From Whitmania pigra (lineage: Eukaryota; Annelida; Clitellata; Hirudinida; Haemopidae), in contig JAJTWR010000290.1 of assembly GCA_021613335.1 (NCBI GenBank), positions 624,001 to 688,000 of the forward strand: a stretch of 64,000 nucleotides of DNA, read 5' to 3'. Position 1 is the stretch's first letter. Each line of letters opens with the position of its first letter. The notes under the pieces were generated by a model that was given only the letters and a program-made list of their open reading frames with translations, had not been told where the DNA came from and searched no databases. Position numbers and translations under genes: made by a program. This document shows, in pieces, positions 49,141 to 64,000 of this stretch.

Positions 49141-49881
49141 TTATCAAGTCACAAATAAATTCCTGAAACTTTATTTTTAGAACCAGTCCATTCATGTAAA
49201 CATTGTAGCAATAGCAAGCTTCATAATTCTGAAATGCTCCTTTTGTGACCCATTTGAGGATGCTTACTTCTAATTTCTGAAACTGAATCCAAAGATTGGC
49301 AAATTTTAATTGTATTGCTTGTAAAATATGAAAAATAAAAATTTTCAAGTGTTGTAAAATATAGAAAAACCTAATAAATTGCAGACTTTTAAACCTGAAA
49401 TGTGACTCAATATTGTTTATCTGCATGCTCCCCCCACAAAAAAAAGCATTTAAGAAAAGGTGAACAAGTTATTAAATTATTCAGAGTTTTAAACTACAAG
49501 GACTACAAATTATTAATAATATCAAAGAATAAACCACAAAGGACATCACTGAAACTTTCATAATATAATATAATATAATTATTAGTAAAGTTGACATGAG
49601 TCTAGCAAATTTCTGTGAAGGTCCCATAGATAATGGAAGCAGGGACAGCAAGATGTTCAATTTGAAGTTTTAGAAAAGAGATTCCTCAGTTCTGGAGTGT
49701 TTTATAACTCTACTTATATTATGTTTACTTAACATAATTATTATGTTTACACATACAGTAGAAGGCATAACTACAGAAGAATTCAAAATTGACCTAAAGT
49801 CCGGCATCTACAGAGTAAGAAAATAATATGTCATGGTTTAATGCAGACGGAAATTGTTATTGACCACCAAAAATAGCCTAG

Positions 49882-57928
<8,047 letters not shown>

Positions 57929-58640
57929 ACTTCCTTCGTGATTTACCTCAGTAAAAAAGCTTACAACATATATAACATCGGAATTATGTACAAAATAAAA
58001 AATTAACGTAAACACCAAACCAAAATAGCATCGGCCTTCTGTGCTACACCATTAATAAGTAATAATGTAACTTTTTAATATTCTTTTCTAAATTTTTTCA
58101 AACAAACTGTAAAATATGAAAAAATGCACCAAATATTTACAAAAGAAAACGGTCAAATGCTAGGTTAAGTTTTGAAAGAAGTTTTAAATATTTTAGCCAC
58201 TTCTCCATTTGTGTTGGTAGCCTTAGAAATAATATTGAGTAATGAGCAAAGTATGATATTTTGTAATAGCTACAGAACTTGGCTAAAATTAACTCATTGC
58301 AAAATAGAAAAATGTTTTTGTGATGTGGGAAATTTAGAAATCACTGAAATAATCTCATTTCTTTATTCACAATTTATGAATTTAATTAATTATAATGTTC
58401 ATTAATTATTTTCGCTAAGTACTCAGTTTGTTTTAATTGCTATCAAATTTGAACCATAAATAACAAACGCAACAACAACAAAGGCACCCTTGAGACATGA
58501 CCACAGCCACTAAAAAATCCAGAAAATAATAAAATGCTTCATTTAGGGAAATGAGGAAAGAGAGTAAAATGAGTAAAGAACTTCTGATTCGTAAAATGAA
58601 TTACATTTCTGAATTTAAAAAAAGGCTTGCACAATTCCTT
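57929..58640. other. upstream flank of the kinase gene
   Basis: AT-rich sequence with no supported gene. The kinase promoter or a 5' untranslated exon should lie here. Confidence 0.35.
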
Positions 58641-58649
58641 AGATCTATT

Positions 58650-59290
58650 CGCAGACAGTCAGAAGCCTCGGGGCATATCTTGACACATCCTTGATGATAA
58701 ATCCTCACGTTAATCGGGTTGCTGCAAGCTGTTACGCCAGACTTCTCGTCCTCAAGGAAGCTAACCTTTCGTCCCACATCAAATCTTTATGTCCCTCGTA
58801 GTTCAGCTCATCCTCTCAAAGCTTAATTATTGCAATTCGATTTTTGCCAATGTCAATTGCCAGACTCTCCACATTCTTCAAGCAGTCATGAATGCGGCAG
58901 CTAGGCTCATTTGTGGTGAAAGGTCTTCCGATCACATCACTCCGATCCTGAGATGTCTCCATTGGCTGAAAATTCCGCACAGAATCACAAAATCCTTCTT
59001 CTAGTGTACAGATTTACTCTAGCGTTGCACGTAATATCACCAACCTTTCAAACCTTTACTCTTTTAAGAAGGCACTAAAACACTTTATTATTAACTCTAA
59101 ATAATCATGTACATTACTAGATATTACTTAGTATTTCTTACATTATTGGGACATTGAAACACAACATTATTCGTCAATGGAAATAGGACGTCTGTTAACG
59201 GCAGTTTTCTCCCTTATGTCGTTCCTTTTTTTCCTTTCGGTTCCAACTTGTACTGGTTTTGTGTTTCAATAATAAAAGAAAGTGTCTGGC
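58650..59290 (+). pseudogene. LINE ORF2 C-terminal fragment with 3' tail
   Basis: The frames read VRSLGAYLDTSLMINPHVNR, LILSKLNYCNSIFANVN, NAAARLICGERSSDHITPIL, LHWLKIPHRI and FKKALKHFI, the classical region after the RT in CR1/Jockey-like LINEs. It is broken by a frameshift at about 58.79 kb and stops. The 3' flank to about 59290 probably is the LINE 3' UTR. Confidence 0.8.
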
Positions 59291-59361
59291 CGCAGGGATG
59301 CTTAATGACCTTTTGGTGAAAGCTAACATGTGAAAGAAATTAATAGAAGATACAAATTAAA

Positions 59362-59690
59362 TATTGATGCAAGAGAAATTTTAAGAGCGAACTTAAATTC
59401 TAGAGGTTGCAAGGAAAGCGCAAATTATCACTTAAAACTTAGATCAAAATAATCTCTAGCTAGCAACAAATTTAATTTAATAATTTCTAGATTTAAAAAA
59501 TTTTGTCAGTGAAAATTAAATCTGACAAATAAAATTAAACAAATTGTAGCAATTAGTAGGCATAAAAATTCAATATTGATGCAAGAGAAAATTTAAAAGC
59601 GAGCTTAAATTCTAGCTGTTGCAAGGATAGCGCAATTAATCACTAAAATTTAGATCAAAATAAGCTCTAGTTAGCAACAAATTAATTTAA
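59362..59690. repeat. direct repeat, two ~120-bp copies
   Basis: ATTGATGCAAGAGAAATTTT...GCAACAAATTTAATTTAA at 59362-59480 recurs at 59571-59690 with about 85-90% similarity, spaced about 210 bp. Confidence 0.85.
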
Positions 59691-60479
59691 TATGTCCGAT
59701 ATAGCAGAAATTCATTCAGTTTGATTGACAGGCCCAATCTTGATCTTTGTTTTATATATATATATAGACTATAAGAAAATATAAAAATAAATATATATTA
59801 TATGCTTTAGAAATTTTATTATTTTATGGTTATTGCACAAAAATAAATTATTAATTATGATTCATATTCTTTTTTGAGCTTAGTTCCTAGTTCCTAGTAC
59901 GTCTTTAAAATAATTTAGATATCGCTCAGGTCGTTCGTTTCTATGATGCCTGAATTGAGTAGTTTTATTTTACGCCAGTTTGGAATCTCTGCAGATATGT
60001 TTAAAATGCTGGTGACACCACCAAAAACCTTCCAATTGGCAAGTTTATTTTTTTTTGGTTAAAGAAAGTATCTTAAGTGAACCTAATATTTTTTTCAAAA
60101 TGTTTCTCCCATATTCAATATGTCGTTACTGAGCTTTCGTACTTTATATTTGTCGGTGATTGATCCGAGCAAATCATGTATTAGGCCTTCATTCAATTTA
60201 TCGTTTTTTACTTTTAGGTCGGTGATTGTGAGTAGAACGTTTACTAAATTTTATACTTGTTTGAGGACTCACGTGATTCACCAACATTTTCGAAAATCGG
60301 GTCAAAAACTACTTGATCTTTGCTAACTAGCTGTGATGCGCCTAATATTTTCGTTGTTCTTTATCATTATTTGTATCTTCATGCTCACCACTATCCTCCA
60401 GTATGATCTCTGGTATTCTAGCTTTTGGCTGGCACTATCAAACCCAAGCATTTTGTCAGTGCCTCTTTTCTTTTACGGT

Positions 60480-61867
60480 TTACCATGTCATCTACTTAAT
60501 CTATGACTTGTTTTTCAATGTCTTTATGATGCCAGTGACTCTTTGTCCTTGTGTTTCTTAGGGGCTCCGAATTATGGATGATGTCGATGGGAGAGGAGAA
60601 TAATTACTCGAACTCCCTTTCTACTAACGGCGAGTAAGAAATCTCCTCGTCGGAGTAAGCAAGTCATACGTGAGTTGTCTCCTCTCGGTTTTCATTCGTT
60701 TCTTCCTGGTTCTCAGTTGTCTTCTCGTTTGTGGTGCATAGGAATGGGGTGGGGGTTGCCCCTACTTCCATTCTGATGTTCCTGTGAGGAGAAATCATGG
60801 GGCTTGTCGGCATGGATGGTCTCCTTGCCAATGATTCATTGCCCTCGGTTATTGAAATAACATTTCCTGGCGGTGTACCAGTAAGTCTGGGTCGAGGAGT
60901 TTCGTCCTTTCATGGTATTACAATTTCACAAGGAGATACAATACGTGATACGTCTCCATGGACTATGAAGTCCCGAACTTTTCGCATGAGATGCCGGTAC
61001 TCATCATTGTCCCATCTCTCATGCTTCTTTGTTTTTGTCATTCGGAGGAGTGCGATATCAAGTATTTCTTGCTTAATAGTCACTAATGGTTTATGAGCCT
61101 TGAGTTCCTCTATTGCCTCATTGTGTTCGAATAGTAAATGAAATCAAATATTCGATTTCATTGGCAATTACCTTTCTTGAGGCGCTTCTTTGTGTAAGGA
61201 AGCGTTGGCTCAAGCGGGGAGGCATTAAATCCTCGCATAGGCTATCAATTTGCTTATGTATTTTACATTCATCGGAAGATTTCTAAACTTTCAGATAAAA
61301 ATCCATCTGAACTAATTGGAATGCCAGCATCGCCAATTTACTGTGCTTTCGCCAGTCATCTTCATTGAAGCGTCTGCTTCTCTGATTCGCATTCGGTTTA
61401 ATAATTTTAGCGGTCGTTCTCTTGGATTTTGGGATCTTCCCGTTCCCTTGGGGACGAACCACTTTCTTATTATTATTCTTATCATTATGTTTTTCTTTAT
61501 TATGCTTGGCATTTTTTTGCGGTTTCTTTTTCTCATTTTCATTACCGCTATCTGCTTCTTTAGGCTTAGTCTCTCTTAAATTATTGTTAATTGTTGGATT
61601 AACACTAACCTCGTAGTTCAAAGGAGGTCCTTGCTCTGGGGGAATCCCGGTGTACTTCCTAATTGCTGGATAGGGTTTCCATGGGACCCAACCGTTGCTT
61701 GTATGCGAGTTAGCAAGGAACCATCCCGGTCCTTGCATAGGTTGCCATCCATTCGGATTCATGGCTGGTCTGCCTGTCCAGTGCAGCGTGATCAGTCCAA
61801 ATCCCTTCTTGTAGAAAGCTTGTCCTTGACCGTTAGGGGCCCACTGATTACTACTGAATAGCATCAT
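60480..61867 (-). pseudogene. retroelement-associated protein, copy B of the repeated module
   Basis: The frame starts at 61867 (N-terminus with WAPNGQGQAFYKKGFG and GRPAMNPNGWQPMQGPGWF). It passes a Lys/Asn-rich linker and then reads FNEDDWRKHSKLAMLAFQLV and LMPPRLSQRF after an in-frame stop. A frame change leads to KPLVTIKQEILDIALLRM and YRHLMRKVRDFIVHGD. The second part is clearly related to the module at 62400-62890. Trp/Gly/Pro-rich N-terminus unrecognised. Further decayed sequence runs to about 60.48 kb. Confidence 0.5.
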
Positions 61868-62030
61868 TTATCAGCTTTCCTGATAATGAATGCTTTCGTT
61901 GTTTGCTAACTCATTATAATTAATAATTAATTAATTATTGAGATTGGGTTGGTTTAACATCTTATAGAAATTGCCATTTTGCGATCTGTTGTCATGTACC
62001 AGGAATCCATTCATGACATCATAGAAAGCT

Positions 62031-62965
62031 TTAAAACATCCAACTCACCGTATCAGACATGTCGGATGGCATTGCCAAATCGACTTGAACTGGGGCTGGG
62101 TCCATGAAATCCAGTTGTAGTTCCTTGGGTACTGCCTCGTCATCGGGTGCCTTCATGCATACCGGAAGGGGCTGGTCAGGTGCTTTGAGCAGTGTGACAG
62201 TCTCCTCCGCCAAAACGCTCTTTGTGTTGGGCCGGTGTGTCGATGAGAACCATTTGGGGTGTGTCAGTGTGCTCAAATGAGACGTCCTGATACCAAGGAG
62301 CCTCCTCTCTTGGTAAATCCCCTTTGGGTAGTTCCAGTAGAAAGTGCCGGGGCCACCCGTTTGTTTACGGTGTTGTTTTCCAGTCCTCGGACGCAAAATT
62401 CCTTGACGTTGTTCAAAGGGGTATCATAAGAGTGGGTCTCTCTTATGCATCTAATTAGACGCAATGCCTTATCCAGAACTTCCTCTAGGATTGTGGTCTG
62501 AGCTACGCATTGGCGAAAGTCAGTAACAATCCCATTATACTCTGAAATAAGATGTTTGGTCTCATGTTGAATAATCTCATCCAGAGACACCATATCATTC
62601 CTGAAGGTCCTGTTCATTCTGGGAGGCAACAGGGTGTCTATGTATTCCAAACGCTTTTCTTCAATCTTGACTGGTGTCTCGGCATTCCAATTCTCAATAT
62701 GGAAGTGCATCTGGGCGAGCTCAAACGCAAAATCTGCGATCTTTTTGTGCTCGCACCAGATCTCGTCGTCAAATAGTTTCCGTTTGACGGCCTGGAAGGA
62801 ATTGTTCCTTTTCCCATTAACCCAGGCATCCTGGACATAGCCCTTAGCCCTGGCATGCTTCACAAACTTAGAGAGGGGCATGTTACTATCATCACTGTCG
62901 ATGACAACAGCCGCTTTTCTCTTATTATATTTAGTAAATTGGACTTTTGCTATGCCGGCATGCAT
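62031..62965 (-). pseudogene. retroelement-associated protein, copy A of the repeated module
   Basis: An open frame follows the reverse-transcriptase remnant without a clear break (MHAGIAKVQFTKYNKRKA). It then reads FDDEIWCEHKKIADFAFELA, LLPPRMNRTF, HETKHLISEYN, TTILEEVLDKALRLIR and LNNVKEFCVRGLENN. A frame change near 62.39 kb continues into a Pro-rich tail. I do not recognise the module. It stands where a PLE would normally have its C-terminal endonuclease. Confidence 0.5.
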
Positions 62966-63740
62966 GTGTTGTGGATGGTGAGACCTTCTGTGTAGGTATT
63001 GGAACCTGTTGGTGGCTTTGAAAAAGGTCTTGTGGTGGATGCTACCATCCTCGGCTATGCTCAGCTCGAGATCCAGGAAAACCTGGCACCCATTCTCCTC
63101 CTGGTTGAAATCAATGTGAATCCCTGGGATGAAGCCATTGAGGTAAGCCAGGTGGTGATCTACAAAGTCTATGAAGCTACCTTTCCAGACCAGAAAAATA
63201 TCATCAATATATCTTTTATAGAAGACACAATTAGGTTATGCAGTGATAAAGTCATCCAACTCCGCCAGGTAAATGTTTGCCAGGTTAGGCGAATATGCCT
63301 TCCCCATGGCACAACCATTGACCTGGAGGTACCAGGTGTCGTGAAAGATGAAATCGTTGTTGTACAATGAGTGCCACAGCAGAGCCACCGAAGCCTACAT
63401 CTGCGGCTCGTTGAACCTAAGGGAACATAACTAACGTAGAAATCTGCGCCATATTTAAGAAACGTCGGAAAACAGCCAAGCTTCTACCATTATCCATATT
63501 TCTATCCAGAGAGGTGATGTCACCGGAGATGAGTGTGCAACCATTTGCCTTAAGTCCTAGACGGTGGAACTCATCCACAAGATGAAAGGAGTCCCTTAGA
63601 ACGGTTGGTACTAGACTGACCAGATCCTTGAGGAAAAAGTCAATGTATTTGTTTATATTGTCCACCGAGGACACATCCAAGACAATCGGTCGTCCCTGGG
63701 CGGTGGACTTATTAAACCATTTTTTATATTAGTGTGTGTA
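62960..63740 (-). pseudogene. Penelope-like reverse transcriptase fragment
   Basis: The minus strand reads RPIVLDVSSVDNINKYIDFF, then DSFHLVDEF, LISGDITSL, a frame break, WYLQVNGCAMGKAYSPNLAN, YKRYIDDIFLVW (catalytic Asp pair), FLDLELS and RRSHHPQHMHAGI. The order D-x-x-S-L, the LQ-x-x-G-x-AMG block, YIDD and a S-H-H-P block are those of Penelope-like elements. Two in-frame stops and a frameshift show it is dead. No GIY-YIG endonuclease is seen. Confidence 0.65.
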
Positions 63741-64000
63741 TGTTAGGTAGTGTATAAAACTTGCGATGTTTGTAGTCACTCCGTGGGGTCAGGAATGTAA
63801 CAAGTTTATTCGGAAAGATTTTTTTAATTCTCAGAATGCCAATAAAGTCGCTAATCATTCTAAAGGAATCCAGTTCTCTATATTTCCTATAGAATCATGT
63901 ATCACTAAGATGGTGATTGCATTCTTCAATATAGTTATGCTAGTCTAAAATAAAAAAAAATTGCTCTAGTCAGCTTTTCGAATGATGCAATCCTGCAATG

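Noticed and set aside
62999..63370. Plus-strand 123-aa open frame
   Set aside because: Antisense to the Penelope-like RT core (YIDD block).

Overview
The window is a piece of an AT-rich animal genome. Seven multi-exon genes of metazoan type can be reassembled from conserved peptides joined at GT-AG (occasionally GC-AG) introns. They encode POLR3B, a ZDHHC23-like palmitoyltransferase, BCAS3, Rab8, a MARVEL-domain tetraspan protein, HERC4 (or HERC3) and an AAK1/BMP2K-type kinase. The short exons, vertebrate-like gene structures and many DNA transposons, LINE fragments and tRNA-derived SINEs suggest an invertebrate, possibly an early-branching animal. The sequence does not fix the species.

Layout. 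148-239 (+): terminal exon of an unidentified gene. 969-3127 (-): N-terminal half of POLR3B, running off the left side. 4425-7609 (-): ZDHHC23-like gene. 7.8-16.7 kb: a nest of mobile DNA. It holds diverged outer inverted repeats, a Merlin element with a perfect 9-bp target duplication, an Ulp1/C48 protease gene, a telomere-like array inside an inverted repeat, a 183-bp tandem repeat and a LINE remnant. 17574-26767 (+): BCAS3, with a 1-kb fold-back element in one intron. 29428-32218 (-): complete Rab8, 207 aa. 34072-35251 (-): complete four-helix MARVEL protein, 246 aa. 36026-48521 (+): HERC4-like E3 ligase, 28 exons, about 1,026 aa. 49882-57928 (-): NAK-family kinase with a broken Tc1/mariner element and small MITEs in its introns. 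58.6-64 kb: LINE and Penelope-like retroelement debris on the two strands, ending in a pair of paralogous coding modules.

The host genes are not an operon. They are ordinary cellular genes of transcription (POLR3B), vesicle and membrane traffic (Rab8, AAK1, MARVEL protein, palmitoyltransferase), autophagy/cytoskeleton (BCAS3) and ubiquitination (HERC4). The most unusual content is in the mobile regions at 7.8-16 kb, 23.2-24.3 kb and 59.9-63.7 kb. Exon limits were placed by eye from splice sites and reading frame and may be off by a few bases.
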